38,641 nucleotides of DNA from Nitrospirota bacterium (GCA_016217675.1 JACRHC010000008.1:1-38641), one strand, 5' to 3'; positions 24,899-32,942 are shown, counted from the first letter of the stretch. The notes: a model not told the origin generated them from the sequence alone. Numbers and translations: made by a program.

Positions 24899-26189
24899 GT
24901 TCCTTTCCTTCTACCCGGATAAAGACTGTCTTGCCGGCAACAATGGAAAGTTTGTTGATTTCCTTCATGGCGCTGACAACACCCTTCTCCTTTGCCAGAT
25001 GCGTAAGCACGACCAGAGGCACAGCCTTGCCTTCCATGCGGTCCCTCTGGATGACCGAGGCGATGCTGATGTTATACTTGCCTAAAATGCCGGAGATCTT
25101 TGAAAGCACGCCGGGCTTGTCGATCGCCGAGAACCGGAAGTAATACATGGACATCACATCATCCATTTTCATCAGAGGCATCGGCTTTTGAGATCTCGAG
25201 AAGGCAGGAAGTCTGCCGACGGAATTGGCCGTAATATCCCGGGCAATGTCCACAATATCGCTTACTACCGCACTGCCTGTTGGAAGGTCTCCGGCGCCAC
25301 GGCCATAATAAAGCGTCGAGCCGACAGCGTCACCCTCTACATAGACCGCATTGAAAACGCCTTCAACCTTCGATATCAGGAGCTCTTCCGGCACCATGGT
25401 CGGATGCACCCTCAGTTCAATCTGCCCATTCGTCTCTTTTGTAATGCCTAACAGTTTTATCTTGCAGCCCAATTCCCGTGAAAACTCGATGTCCAGGGGC
25501 GATACCCAGGAGATCCCCTCACGATACACATCCTTGATCGTAAACTGCCTCCCAAAGGCGATCGAGGCAAGGATCGCAAGTTTGTGCGCCGAATCGATCC
25601 CTTCGATATCATAGGTCGGGTCTGCCTCCGCATACCCAAGTCTCTGGGCCTCTTTCAGCACGTCTGAAAACTGGGCCTTCTCTGCCGACATCTTGGACAG
25701 GATATAGTTTGTGGTCCCGTTGATGATACCGTAAACAGCCTTGATCCTGTTGGCTACAAGCCCCTCTCTCAGAACCTTTATTATCGGTATGCCGCCTGCA
25801 ACAGCGGCTTCGAAGCCCACTTCAACACCGGCCTTTTCAGCTGCCTTGAAGATCTCTATGCCGTGGGTGGCAAGCAGTGCCTTGTTTGCGGTCACAATGT
25901 GCTTGCCGGCCCTGATTGCCCTGAGGATCATCTCCTTCGCTATCGTTGTACCGCCTATAAGCTCAACAATGATATGGATGCTCGGGTCAGCAAAAAGCTC
26001 TTCAGCCTTCGTGGTCAAAACGCCCTTGGGGACCTTGATGCCGCGGTCCCGTTTGATGTCAAGATCGGCGATCTTCCGCAGATTGATATCAATGCCTGTG
26101 CGCTGTTTCAGCAGGTCCCTGTTTTTCAGCAGTATGCCTGCCGTGCCTGTGCCGACTGTCCCAAAACCGATAATTCCGATGTTGATCAT
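24891..26189 (-). CDS. hom: Homoserine dehydrogenase
   Basis: Reduces aspartate semialdehyde to homoserine, the branch point to threonine and methionine. 432 residues: NAD(P)-binding INIGIIGFGTVGTG at the N-terminus, then ELIGGTTIAKE, TANKALLATHG, GGIPIIKVLREGL and the catalytic region NGTTNYILSKM. A C-terminal ACT domain (YYFRFSAIDKPGVLSKISGI, about 350-430) suggests allosteric feedback by an amino acid. It begins 25 bp after lipA and is followed at once by sulfur-carrier genes, which fits a methionine/homocysteine link. Confidence 0.97.
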   Translation of the reverse strand: MINIGIIGFGTVGTGTAGILLKNRDLLKQRTGIDINLRKIADLDIKRDRGIKVPKGVLTTKAEELFADPSIHIIVELIGGTTIAKEMILRAIRAGKHIVTANKALLATHGIEIFKAAEKAGVEVGFEAAVAGGIPIIKVLREGLVANRIKAVYGIINGTTNYILSKMSAEKAQFSDVLKEAQRLGYAEADPTYDIEGIDSAHKLAILASIAFGRQFTIKDVYREGISWVSPLDIEFSRELGCKIKLLGITKETNGQIELRVHPTMVPEELLISKVEGVFNAVYVEGDAVGSTLYYGRGAGDLPTGSAVVSDIVDIARDITANSVGRLPAFSRSQKPMPLMKMDDVMSMYYFRFSAIDKPGVLSKISGILGKYNISIASVIQRDRMEGKAVPLVVLTHLAKEKGVVSAMKEINKLSIVAGKTVFIRVEGKEHA

Positions 26190-26214
26190 ATGCCTGTCAT
26201 CCTCTTTATCTTTT

Positions 26215-27057
26215 TCATAGTTTGTTATACATCTCTTCTGCGTTCATGGAACTTCTTACCAGCGGTCCTGACGCAACATAACTGAATCCCATACTGAGTG
26301 CTGCGTCCTTCAGTTCATCAAAGGCCTTCGGCAGGATGTATTTTACCACAGGAAGGTTTTTCTTGGTGGGCCTCAGATACTGTCCGATCGTAAGAAAATC
26401 GCAGCCGTTTTCTCGAAGGTCTTCAAGCAGTTGAACAACCTCATCCATGGTTTCGCCAAGCCCCAGCATAAATCCTGACTTGACAGCAATTGCCGGTGAC
26501 ATATCCTTTGCCGACTTCAGCAACGACAGGGATTGCTGGTAACCTGCCTGCGGCCGGACAGCTGGATAAAGTCTCTGAACGGTTTCAATATTATGGTTGA
26601 ACACGTCCGGCCCTGCATCAAGGACAACCTTAAGCGAATTGAGATCGCCGTTAAAATCAGGGGTAAGTACCTCTATCCGTGCTTCAGGCAGTCGTCCTCT
26701 GATCGCCCGGATCGTCTGCGCGAACTGGTCTGCGCCGCCATCAGGCAGGTCATCACGGGTAACCGAGGTGATCACAACATATTTAAGATTAAGCTCAGCC
26801 GCCGCTGCTGCCACCTGGTCAGGCTCATGAATATTTACGGCAACAGGAGTCGCTGATGTTACGGAACAGAAGCCGCAATTGCGCGTGCAGCACGGTCCGA
26901 GGATGAGAAAGGTTGCGGTAGGCTTTGAAAAGCACTCACCTCTGTTGGGGCAGCGCGCATCCTCGCATACCGTTGAAAGTCCGTGCCTCCGCAGCAGATG
27001 CTTTGTGTCGTGAAGTCCGGTGCGGTAAGGAGTTTTTATCCAGTCAGGCAGTCTCAT
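26215..27057 (-). CDS. lipA: Lipoyl synthase
   Basis: Radical-SAM enzyme that inserts two sulfur atoms into octanoyl groups on carrier proteins. The auxiliary cluster motif CEDARCPNRGEC (Cx4Cx5C) is at about residues 31-42, the radical-SAM CTRNCGFC (Cx3Cx2C) at about 56-63, then VITSVTRDDLPDGGA, FNHNIETV, KSGFMLGLGET and GQYLRPT, all canonical. The C-terminal serine ligand motif is VRSSMNAEEM. The ATG at 27057 is chosen; a TTG at 27066 is in frame. No clear ribosome binding site. About 280 residues, slightly short at the N-terminus but complete. Confidence 0.97.
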   Translation of the reverse strand: MRLPDWIKTPYRTGLHDTKHLLRRHGLSTVCEDARCPNRGECFSKPTATFLILGPCCTRNCGFCSVTSATPVAVNIHEPDQVAAAAAELNLKYVVITSVTRDDLPDGGADQFAQTIRAIRGRLPEARIEVLTPDFNGDLNSLKVVLDAGPDVFNHNIETVQRLYPAVRPQAGYQQSLSLLKSAKDMSPAIAVKSGFMLGLGETMDEVVQLLEDLRENGCDFLTIGQYLRPTKKNLPVVKYILPKAFDELKDAALSMGFSYVASGPLVRSSMNAEEMYNKL

Positions 27058-27085
27058 GGCAAGCAATTAGGCGAAATTCGATCTG

Positions 27086-27175
27086 TTAGGTCTCAGTTGA
27101 TACCTGCTTTGCCCTTGTTGGCTTGTTTGCGGGAGATGCTTTTTTGCTTGTCGTTGTTTTTGTCGTTTTTGCCAT
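27086..27175 (-). CDS. Possible 29-residue Lys/Thr-rich peptide
   Basis: A short open frame MAKTTKTTTSKKASPANKPT and nine more residues, ending in a TAA 29 bp before the lipA start. Composition is like histone-H1-type or ribosomal basic tails. A possible promoter (TTGCCA then TATTTA) lies upstream on the minus strand, but the ribosome binding site is weak (GGGGCTCT). It may be a real small gene, or the leader of lipA. Low confidence. Confidence 0.3.
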   Translation of the reverse strand: MAKTTKTTTSKKASPANKPTRAKQVSTET

Positions 27176-27258
27176 AGAGCCCCGAGAGATTTGCTTTAAA
27201 TATTAAAGGGTTTTGGCAAGATTTGCAATAACTATAAGGAAAAGAGCGTCCGGATCAT

Positions 27259-27285
27259 TCCCTGCCGAAGAAGGTCACAGCCTCA
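27259..27285 (-). pseudogene. Short copy of the 3' end of the DUF116 gene
   Basis: 17 bp (27259-27275) are identical to the end of the DUF116 gene (28179-28195) and the frame reads EAVTFFGRE then stop, against EAITFFGRD then stop in the gene. Only about 9-13 codons can be matched. It lies directly after the stop of the 74-residue gene, so it marks the far side of the accessory insertion. Confidence 0.55.
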
Positions 27286-27499
27286 TATCCTTTTCGATCA
27301 TCGGACGGAAGGGCTTCGGCTGATGGTTGATGAACTCGTTAAATTCCTGGACAAATTCGATATAAAGATCCGTGTCTATAGCGCCATTTCTGATAAAAGG
27401 TGACTGCCAAGTGGACTTCAGCTTGTCCATATCGTCTCTGAGTGCCTCAGATCGACCAAGACTGACGAGTTCTTTTTCCGCTTCCTGTGAGACGTTCAC
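27275..27499 (-). CDS. Small partner protein of the nucleotidyltransferase gene, unknown function
   Basis: 74 residues, soluble and helical, beginning MNVSQEAEKELVSLGRSEAL. WQSPFIRNGAIDTDLYIEFV, then FNEFINHQPKPFRPMIEK are its recognisable stretches. The start overlaps the nucleotidyltransferase stop (ATGA), as in antitoxin-toxin pairs, which suggests a two-gene module. I do not recognise the family. Confidence 0.7.
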   Translation of the reverse strand: MNVSQEAEKELVSLGRSEALRDDMDKLKSTWQSPFIRNGAIDTDLYIEFVQEFNEFINHQPKPFRPMIEKDMRL

Positions 27500-28038
27500 T
27501 CCCTTGCCCCCTCTTTGATCTTCTCGAATAAACCGTCCATCTGAAAGATCGTGAAATATACTTTCAACAAATCCCAGTCAAGATCCTTATGGACAGAGAC
27601 GAGCATTTCGATATCAGCCATGTCGACCTTTTCTCTTTTCGGATTATTATAAACAGCCTGAAGTTTTAAGCCGATGATATCTTCCGGAATCATCGTTCGG
27701 ACTTTCATGCTGCCGCTGAAGATCTCTTTTTCAACTGCCCGTTTCAGCATCTCTTGGCTCGCATCTCTGAAGGCATGAATAAAATCAATCCCCCCAAACC
27801 GCGCCAACGGCGAAACGTACTGCGAGACATTTTCAGAATGATGATGGATTTCGTATCCCAGACCGGTCATGAGAGTATGCACCTTATCCATATCTTCCCT
27901 ATGCACAAGAAAATCGAGATCAACCGTTGACCTCGACCCGCCCCACAGTCCGAGGGCAAAGCCGCCTGTCAGCGCATAGCGGATATCCTTGTCCTGAAAA
28001 CCGGACAAAAGCCTTTCAAGGACGAGTTTAAAATCCAT
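27496..28038 (-). CDS. AbiEii/MNT-like nucleotidyltransferase
   Basis: About 180 residues. RYALTGGFALGLWGGSRSTVDLDFLV carries the GG/GS and DxD motifs of the nucleotidyltransferase superfamily (AbiEii/AbiGii toxin type), and MIPEDIIGLKLQAVYNNPKR is also typical of that group. Such proteins often act as toxins that modify tRNA, or as antitoxins (MNT). The ATG at 28038 lies 5 bp after TATAAT (28044-28049) with no ribosome binding site, so the mRNA may be leaderless; an in-frame TTG at 28044 overlaps that hexamer. It sits between the DUF116 gene and a copy of that gene's tail. Confidence 0.78.
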   Translation of the reverse strand: MDFKLVLERLLSGFQDKDIRYALTGGFALGLWGGSRSTVDLDFLVHREDMDKVHTLMTGLGYEIHHHSENVSQYVSPLARFGGIDFIHAFRDASQEMLKRAVEKEIFSGSMKVRTMIPEDIIGLKLQAVYNNPKREKVDMADIEMLVSVHKDLDWDLLKVYFTIFQMDGLFEKIKEGARE

Positions 28039-28061
28039 AAGCAATTATATCATGCCGGAAT

Positions 28062-28177
28062 CTGAAACAGCCTATTTTCATAAGTGATCGGAAGAGACCC
28101 TTCGACAAGCTCAGGGTGACCGGTCATGGTGAGCTTGTCGAACCATCCCAGAGGCTTACAGAAACTGAAACAGCCTA
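28062..28177. repeat. 13-bp direct repeats flanking a palindromic element
   Basis: CTGAAACAGCCTA occurs at 28062-28074 and again at 28165-28177, just at the DUF116 stop codon. Between them lies a palindrome with arms TTCGACAAGCTCA (28101-28113) and TGAGCTTGTCGAA (28130-28142), with an inner TGACCGGTCA. The pair of direct repeats around a palindrome looks like a target duplication made by a small mobile element. This palindrome type is often dispersed in genomes. Confidence 0.65.
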
Positions 28178-28702
28178 ATCCCTGCCGAAGAAGGTTATCG
28201 CCTCTTTAACCTTATCGAGGTCAACGCGAGTATTGAAGCAGGGGCCAAAGGGGCGTTCATTGGGGATGCCTAACACAGGAATCGGGAACGTATCGACAAG
28301 CCCGCTTGAAAGGTCGCGTTCGCAGGCAACGGCTATAATCGCCTCGGGCCGGAGCTCCTGAACGATCTTCCTTGCGAGGGTGCCGCCGGTTGCAACGGAA
28401 AGGTTGAGCTTGAAGGCATCAGTGATCTCAATCAGGTCCCTGATTTCGCACCTGCCGCACCGTTTGCAATTATAGATGTTATGCGTAAGCCTGATCTCGC
28501 AGTCGCTGATCTGAAGACAGTGGGGCAGCAGGATAAGGATCTTCTTTGTTCTGGTCTTCTCAGCCCTGACCAGCCTGTTATTCATGCGGATGATTGCGTG
28601 CTGGAAGGACTCTTTCCTGCTCTTCATAAAAGCTGCAACAAGCATCAGTATGGGGTATAAAATCTTAAGCACAACGCCCCGTGATAGTTTACTGACGTTC
28701 AA
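28175..28702 (-). CDS. DUF116 family protein
   Basis: About 175 residues. N-terminal hydrophobic stretch (VVLKILYPILMLVAAFM, likely one membrane helix), then ILILLPHCLQISDCEIRLTH, CKRCGRCEI (cysteine cluster, possibly metal-binding), VATGGTLARKIV and AIIAVACERDL, all typical of DUF116. Function unknown, but it is often found beside fmt and def. The TTG at 28702 is preferred: GGGAAGGGA lies about 8 bp upstream and the overlap with fmt is only 14 bp. An alternative start at 28738 would overlap by 50 bp. Confidence 0.85.
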   Translation of the reverse strand: MNVSKLSRGVVLKILYPILMLVAAFMKSRKESFQHAIIRMNNRLVRAEKTRTKKILILLPHCLQISDCEIRLTHNIYNCKRCGRCEIRDLIEITDAFKLNLSVATGGTLARKIVQELRPEAIIAVACERDLSSGLVDTFPIPVLGIPNERPFGPCFNTRVDLDKVKEAITFFGRD

Positions 28703-29621
28703 ACTGCATCCCTTCCCTGATATGACGACCGCGGGCAAAGGCAGCCCCTGTCATCGTTTTTTTGCCTTCCGGCTTCAGTTCCATCAGGGCAAGAATGCCC
28801 TTGCCGGTGCCAACATGGAGTTCATCATCCTGTATCTTCACAATACTGCCGGCCGTTTCTCCGGAATCAGCAGCAGCAACCCTTGATTTTATGATGGTGA
28901 TCTTCTCCCCCTCAAATGCGCACTGGCCGCCTGGCCAGGGGTACATCCCCCTTATCAGGTTGAATATCTCTGTTGTTGTTGAGGACCAACCTATCTTTCC
29001 GTCTTCCTTTCTTATGATCGGAGCATAGCTTGACTCGCCTGCCTGGGAAACCGGTCTTACGGCCCCGCTCACAATACCCCTGATGGTTGCGATCAAAAGA
29101 TCAGCGCCCATTTCAGAGAGCCTGTTGCCCAAGGTCATTGCATTGTCCTCAGGCAGTATCTCTGTCTCTTCCATAAGCAGAATATCACCCGTGTCAAGTC
29201 CGCTATCCATCAGCATGGTAGTAACGCCCGTCTTTTTCTCTCCCCGCACGATCGACCACTGAATGGGAGCAGCCCCACGGTATTTTGGGAGGAGAGATGC
29301 ATGCACATTGATACAGCCTTTTTGAGGCAATGCCAGCATGTCGGGCGGGATGATCCTGCCGTAGGCGACCACAACAATCATATCGGGCTTCATCCCGGCA
29401 ATAGTCCTTAAGAATTCTTCTGAACGTATCCCTGCAGGCTGAAGCACCGGAATTCCTTCAGCTATGGCATATTCCTTCACCGCTGGAGCAGAAAGCGTGT
29501 GCCCCCTGCCCTTTACCCTGTCAGGCTGGGTAACAACCGAGACAACATCCTCTCCTGATTCAATAAGCTTTTTAAGCGATGGCACTGCAAAATCCGGGGT
29601 GCCGAAAAAGACGATCTTCAT
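28689..29621 (-). CDS. fmt: Methionyl-tRNA formyltransferase
   Basis: Formylates initiator Met-tRNA using 10-formyltetrahydrofolate. 310 residues. KIVFFGTPDFAVPSLKKLI is the usual start; INVHASLLPKYRGAAPIQW with the catalytic Asn/His, and MLMDSGLDTGDILL with the catalytic Asp, are canonical; the C-terminal OB-like domain begins near 205. It starts 6 bp after def, without its own clear ribosome binding site, so translational coupling is likely. Confidence 0.97.
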   Translation of the reverse strand: MKIVFFGTPDFAVPSLKKLIESGEDVVSVVTQPDRVKGRGHTLSAPAVKEYAIAEGIPVLQPAGIRSEEFLRTIAGMKPDMIVVVAYGRIIPPDMLALPQKGCINVHASLLPKYRGAAPIQWSIVRGEKKTGVTTMLMDSGLDTGDILLMEETEILPEDNAMTLGNRLSEMGADLLIATIRGIVSGAVRPVSQAGESSYAPIIRKEDGKIGWSSTTTEIFNLIRGMYPWPGGQCAFEGEKITIIKSRVAAADSGETAGSIVKIQDDELHVGTGKGILALMELKPEGKKTMTGAAFARGRHIREGMQFERQ

Positions 29622-29627
29622 GCCGGG

Positions 29628-30137
29628 TTACTTCTCGGCCCTGGCTATCTTCTTGTAGCGCTTCTTGAAAAATTCCCGTTTGATAGGGCTGATCCTGTCG
29701 ATAAAAAGAAGTCCGTCGAGATGGTCTATCTCATGCTGAATGGCAATGGCAAGAAGACCGCCAGCCTCGATCTCAACCTCTTTTCCCTCACGGTCCGTAC
29801 AGCCCACGACGACCTGTTCAGCACGTGTCACCTTGGCCGTATATTCCGGTATGCTGAGACAGCCCTCCTCGAACTCGATCTCTCCCTCGCTTTTCAAAAT
29901 GGAAGGGTTGATAAGCACAATAAGCGGATACTGCTCCTCGCGGGAACTGATGTCAATCACGGCAAGTCTTTTCGAGATGCCGACCTGGGGAGCTGCGAGG
30001 CCAACACCCGGCGCTGCATACATGGTCTCTACCATGTCGTCGATCAGGCTCTGAAGATGCTCATCAAACGCGGTGACAGGCGCGGTCTTTTTCTTGAGCA
30101 CCGGCTCGGGGTATTTTTTAATCTCACGAATTGCCAT
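29628..30137 (-). CDS. def: Peptide deformylase
   Basis: Removes the formyl group from new proteins. 169 residues with the three motifs GVGLAAPQVG (about 45), EGCLSIP (about 92) and QHEIDHLDG (about 134), giving the metal ligands Cys and two His. The ATG lies 5 bp after TATAAT and has no ribosome binding site; this fits a leaderless mRNA. First gene of def-fmt-DUF116 and divergent from rsmB; the 152-bp gap should carry both promoters. Confidence 0.97.
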   Translation of the reverse strand: MAIREIKKYPEPVLKKKTAPVTAFDEHLQSLIDDMVETMYAAPGVGLAAPQVGISKRLAVIDISSREEQYPLIVLINPSILKSEGEIEFEEGCLSIPEYTAKVTRAEQVVVGCTDREGKEVEIEAGGLLAIAIQHEIDHLDGLLFIDRISPIKREFFKKRYKKIARAEK

Positions 30138-30289
30138 AATTAATTATAAAACATTTCATTCGCGAGGGTCGATACCAATAGCTTCTATTGCATTGAGTTT
30201 TCAGCGTAGTCATGGCATTATGTATGCGAGTAACGTTTTTGCAAACCTATGCCCGAAAAAAATATCATTATTGCATCTGCAACAGCCAT

Positions 30290-31594
30290 ATGACAGAAAC
30301 CCGCATTGCTGCCGTTTCTTGTCTTATCGACATCCTGAAGCACGGAGGCAGGCCGAAAAAATCCCTCGAACAGTTCTCGCAGGATCTTGACCGGCGGGAC
30401 AGGGCCTTTTTGATGGAGCTCGTGTACGGCGTATTGAGAAACCTCTATACCCTGGATGCCATCATCTCAGTATTCATCAGAAACACGAAGACACTCGGCG
30501 ACGAGACGATCAACAACCTCCGTATAGCCGTGTACCAGATCCTTTTTATGAGAGTGCCCGCCTACGCTGTGGTAAACGAATCAGTCGAGATGGAAAAGAG
30601 GGGCGGCAAGCCTTCACTGGTCAATGCAGTGCTGAGGAATCTCATTCGGGGAAAGGAGAAGATAGCACTGCCCCTGGTATATGAAGATGTTGTTAAAGAT
30701 ATATCGATCAACACCTCACATCAGGAATGGATGGTCAAGCGCTGGGTAGCCCGCTTTGGCAGGGATGAAGCCAGGCTGCTTGCAGAGGCAAACAACAGTA
30801 TGCCTCCTCTTGTCCTGAGAACGAATACGCTCAGAATCTCCCGCGAGGAACTGCTCAGAGGTTTTGCTGAAAAGGAGATCAAAGCAACAGCCTCCCCTTT
30901 CTCTCCTGATGGTATCGTGATAGGCAGAGAAACTTCATATCAGGACCTTTCTTCTTTTTACGGACTATTTGCCGTTCAGGACGAGGCGTCTCAGCTGATC
31001 ACGTATCTGTTATCTCCCCAAAAGGGGGATCGAGTCCTCGATGCCTGCGCTGCTCCGGGCGGCAAGACAACTCACATGGCACAAATGATGGAGGATAAGG
31101 GCAAGATCATTGCTGTTGAGAAAGACCCGCAGAGGATCCTGAAGCTTGAGGAAAGCATATCAGCCCTCGGCATCTCATCCGCTGAAACGGTCCTGGCCGA
31201 TATCAGCGAACTGACGGACATAGGGACCTTTGACAGGATTCTCCTTGACGCGCCCTGCTCTTCTACCGGTGTAATCAGAAGGAACCCTGATGTGAAATAT
31301 CGGCATGCCATGCAGGACATTATTGATTTCGGAAAGAAGCAGAAAGAGCTTTTGAGAGCAGTTTCTTCCCTGCTTCGAAAAGAAGGGCGTCTTGTCTATT
31401 CGGTCTGTTCTATTGAGCCTGAAGAAGGAGAGCAGGTCATCCGGGATTTCTTGAAGACAACAGATGAATTCCGTATTATAGAGGCTGATCATGAATGCAT
31501 AAAACCATTTGTGAAAAACGGCTTTTTCAGGACATTTCCCCATAATGACAACATGGACGGCTTTTTTGGAGTAATACTGTGCAGAATGGCATGA
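30290..31594 (+). CDS. rsmB: 16S rRNA (cytosine-967-C5)-methyltransferase
   Basis: 434 residues from the ATG at 30290 (MTETRIAAVSCLIDIL). N-terminal NusB-like RNA-binding domain (FLMELVYGVLRNL, VNAVLRNLIR), then the SAM-dependent methyltransferase with LDACAAPGGKTTHMA (motif I), LLDAPCSSTGVIRRNPD (PC motif) and VYSVCSIEPEEGE with the catalytic Cys. An upstream in-frame ATG at 30212 adds 26 unlikely residues. No strong ribosome binding site is visible. It ends 16 bp into the PASTA gene. Confidence 0.96.
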   Translation: MTETRIAAVSCLIDILKHGGRPKKSLEQFSQDLDRRDRAFLMELVYGVLRNLYTLDAIISVFIRNTKTLGDETINNLRIAVYQILFMRVPAYAVVNESVEMEKRGGKPSLVNAVLRNLIRGKEKIALPLVYEDVVKDISINTSHQEWMVKRWVARFGRDEARLLAEANNSMPPLVLRTNTLRISREELLRGFAEKEIKATASPFSPDGIVIGRETSYQDLSSFYGLFAVQDEASQLITYLLSPQKGDRVLDACAAPGGKTTHMAQMMEDKGKIIAVEKDPQRILKLEESISALGISSAETVLADISELTDIGTFDRILLDAPCSSTGVIRRNPDVKYRHAMQDIIDFGKKQKELLRAVSSLLRKEGRLVYSVCSIEPEEGEQVIRDFLKTTDEFRIIEADHECIKPFVKNGFFRTFPHNDNMDGFFGVILCRMA

Positions 31595-32286
31595 ACAGTT
31601 TTCTGAGGGCTTCCCTCTTTTTCGCGCTCTTTGTTGTCCTCGGCCTTACCTTCGGTTTCCTTACCTTCAAGATCCTGAGTTTCAGCAGGACTGTGGAAGT
31701 GCCGTTGATTATGAACATGACCGTAATTGAAGCGGACAAAGAGCTTGGAAAGGCCGGTCTTGACCTGAAAATTGAGGGCGAAGACTTTGATGCTGTTGTC
31801 CCCTCCGGCAAAATCCTCAGGCAGGATGTTCCTCCGGGAAAAACCGTAAAGGAAAGGCGGGCCATCAAAATAGTCATCAGCAAGGGGCCAAGAGTCCTTT
31901 CGATCCCGATGCTGACAAATGAGCCTCTCCAGAATGCAGAATCGATCCTTTTGCAGAAGGGACTCAGGATCGGCAAGGTGATCAATGTCCACTCGGATAC
32001 TGTCCCCAAAGGCATTATCGTTGCACAGAGGCCTGAACCGGACGGCAAACTTACCGAGGTGATCACCGTGCTCGTTAGTGCAGGTCCTCATGAGCAGGCC
32101 TTTTATTGCCCTGATTTCCAGGGTAAACAGATTGAAGATGTTAGGGAACTGGCGCAGAAGCTGGGGCTTGAAATAGAGCTGCAGGGGACAGGCAGTATGG
32201 TAAAAAGCCAGAGGCCGAAGCCGGGCACGATAATAAAAAGCAGCGAAAAACTTTATCTTGAAATGAAAGAGGTTACGACACAATGA
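31579..32286 (+). CDS. PASTA-domain membrane protein
   Basis: 235 residues: one N-terminal membrane helix (SLFFALFVVLGLTFGFLTF) and then three PASTA-like repeats in the periplasm (VEVPLIMNMTVIEADKELGK; SIPMLTNEPLQNAESILLQ; YCPDFQGKQIEDVRELAQKL). PASTA domains bind peptidoglycan or beta-lactams in kinases and PBPs; here no kinase or transpeptidase is attached. GTG at 31579 with GGAG 7 bp upstream is the likely start; an ATG at 31591 is the alternative. It overlaps the ends of rsmB and rpe. Confidence 0.87.
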   Translation: MQNGMNSFLRASLFFALFVVLGLTFGFLTFKILSFSRTVEVPLIMNMTVIEADKELGKAGLDLKIEGEDFDAVVPSGKILRQDVPPGKTVKERRAIKIVISKGPRVLSIPMLTNEPLQNAESILLQKGLRIGKVINVHSDTVPKGIIVAQRPEPDGKLTEVITVLVSAGPHEQAFYCPDFQGKQIEDVRELAQKLGLEIELQGTGSMVKSQRPKPGTIIKSSEKLYLEMKEVTTQ

Positions 32287-32942
32287 TCCAGATCGCACCG
32301 TCCATTCTCTCGGCAGATTTCATGCGCCTCGGACAAGAGATACACGCAGCAGAAGAGGCAGGAGCAGACCTTCTTCATATTGACATTATGGACGGTCACT
32401 TTGTGCCGAACATCACCATCGGGCCTGCCGTTGTGGCAGCTATCAGGAAGATCACCCGGCTGCCGCTCGATGTTCACCTCATGATCGAAGATCCTGACAA
32501 ATTTCTTCCGGATTTCATAAAAGCAGGAGCTGACTATCTGACCGTCCACTCTGAGGCAGCGGTGCATCTGCACAGAACTGTGCAGTGGATCAGGGAAAAG
32601 GGGATCAAGGCAGGCGTGTCGATCAACCCGGCAACGCCTGTAGCGCAGCTCGAAAGCATTATTACTGAGGTTGACCTTGTCCTTCTCATGTCCGTGAACC
32701 CCGGCTTTGGCGGACAGAAATTCATCCCTGCTACCATGGAGAAGATCAGAAAGACCCGGGAGATGATCAGAGTCGCTGGTGCCTCTGCTGCAATCGAGGT
32801 TGACGGCGGCGTAAAACTGGACAATGCAAAAGAGATAGCTGACGCAGGCGCTGATATGCTTGTCATGGGCTCTGCGTTTTTTGAATCCGGCGATTACAAA
32901 AAAACTATGGAGAAACTGAATGATAACTTCAGAAATCGATAA
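32283..32942 (+). CDS. rpe: Ribulose-phosphate 3-epimerase
   Basis: Interconverts ribulose 5-phosphate and xylulose 5-phosphate in the pentose phosphate pathway. 219 residues, a TIM barrel: IAPSILSADFMRLGQEI, HIDIMDGHFVPNITIG (metal His/Asp), LDVHLMIEDP, LLMSVNPGFGGQKFIP and AIEVDGGVKLDNA (catalytic Asp). The ATG overlaps the PASTA gene stop by 4 bp. Confidence 0.97.
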   Translation: MIQIAPSILSADFMRLGQEIHAAEEAGADLLHIDIMDGHFVPNITIGPAVVAAIRKITRLPLDVHLMIEDPDKFLPDFIKAGADYLTVHSEAAVHLHRTVQWIREKGIKAGVSINPATPVAQLESIITEVDLVLLMSVNPGFGGQKFIPATMEKIRKTREMIRVAGASAAIEVDGGVKLDNAKEIADAGADMLVMGSAFFESGDYKKTMEKLNDNFRNR

